From Sphingomonas sp. (GTDB taxonomy: Bacteria; Pseudomonadota; Alphaproteobacteria; Sphingomonadales; Sphingomonadaceae), in the NCBI GenBank assembly GCA_019247755.1, contig JAFBAM010000324.1, forward strand, positions 1 through 6,360: 6,360 nt of DNA. Reading direction: 5' to 3'. The first letter of the stretch is position 1. Every line of letters begins with the position of its first letter. Under the pieces are notes generated by a model. It made no database searches. It saw nothing but the letters and a program-made list of their open reading frames with translations, and was not told the DNA's origin. The position numbers were made by a program, and so were the translations under genes. Of this stretch, positions 6,119-6,360 are shown one piece after another.

Positions 6119-6360
6119 ACTGGTTCATCGAAGCGAAGAAGTCCTCGTTCGACTTGGCGTCCTTCATTTTGTCGAGCAGGAACTGCATCGCGTCGACGGT
6201 GCCCATCTGCATGAGGATGCGGCGAAGGACCCACATTTTGGTGAGCGTGCCCTGCTCGACCAGCAGCTCTTCCTTGCGGGTACCGGACTTGCCGACGTCG
6301 AGCGCCGGGAAGATGCGCTTGTCGGCGACCTTGCGGTCGAGAACGATTTCGCTGTTACCG
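6117..6360 (-). CDS. rho: Transcription termination factor Rho, C-terminal end (runs off the right edge)
   Basis: Rho is the hexameric RNA-dependent ATPase that ends transcription at factor-dependent terminators. Only the last 80 residues are present, with the 5' end outside the window. Translating the minus strand gives GNSEIVLDRKVADKRIFPAL, then DVGKSGTRKEELL, KMWVLRRIL, MGTVDAMQFLLDKM and the end NEDFFASMNQ before TAA. These match the RecA-fold C-terminus of Rho in order and spacing (E. coli has SRKIAEKRVFPA, SGTRKEELL, KMWILRKI, MGEIDAMEFL and NDDFF at the same places). The catalytic Walker motifs lie upstream, beyond the edge. No intrinsic terminator follows; the next gene starts 13 bp later, so read-through into the terC genes is expected. 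Confidence 0.97.
   Translation of the reverse strand, partial: GNSEIVLDRKVADKRIFPALDVGKSGTRKEELLVEQGTLTKMWVLRRILMQMGTVDAMQFLLDKMKDAKSNEDFFASMNQ

Overview
The window is a compact, high-GC block of bacterial chromosome. Every recognisable gene lies on the minus strand, and there is almost no non-coding DNA. The gene order in transcription direction (right to left) is rho (3' end only), two tandem terC-family membrane protein genes, mnmE, mnmG, rsmG, parA and parB (5' end only). The order rho-mnmE-mnmG-rsmG-parA-parB is the classic origin-proximal segregation and RNA-modification neighbourhood of Alphaproteobacteria. Protein style (for example the ParB N-terminus KGLGMGLQALLGE) and the high GC suggest Sphingomonadales or a close relative. 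This assignment is an inference from style and synteny, not from a database match.

Layout: 6117-6360 is the last 80 codons of transcription terminator Rho. 5438-6103 and 4787-5428 are two related seven-helix-type TerC proteins, probably metal (Mn) transport or homeostasis. 3509-4780 is MnmE and 1795-3474 is MnmG, the two halves of the enzyme that modifies U34 in the tRNA wobble position. 1190-1798 is RsmG, the 16S rRNA G527 N7-methyltransferase. 411-1193 is ParA and 1-414 is the N-terminal 138 residues of ParB, the chromosome partition pair. The mnmG-rsmG, rsmG-parA and parA-parB junctions are all 4-bp ATGA stop/start overlaps. The other junctions are 6, 9, 13 and 34 bp. The whole run therefore looks like one co-transcribed unit, with no terminator or obvious promoter visible.

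The most informative non-coding signals are three parS-type palindromes centred on CACGTG: one perfect site inside the 5' end of rsmG (1748-1763), one near-perfect site inside the 3' end of rsmG (1251-1266), and one in the 34-bp mnmE-mnmG gap (3493-3508). They are the loading sites expected for the ParB encoded here, so the locus carries a complete cis/trans partition module (apart from the cut-off end of parB) and is probably near the chromosome origin.

Nothing here looks like a new biological system. The oddities worth a second look are a MnmG missing about 55 residues from its C-terminal helical region, a MnmE with degenerate G4 and G5 GTPase motifs, the paired terC genes between rho and mnmE, and the parS next to the mnmG ribosome binding site.
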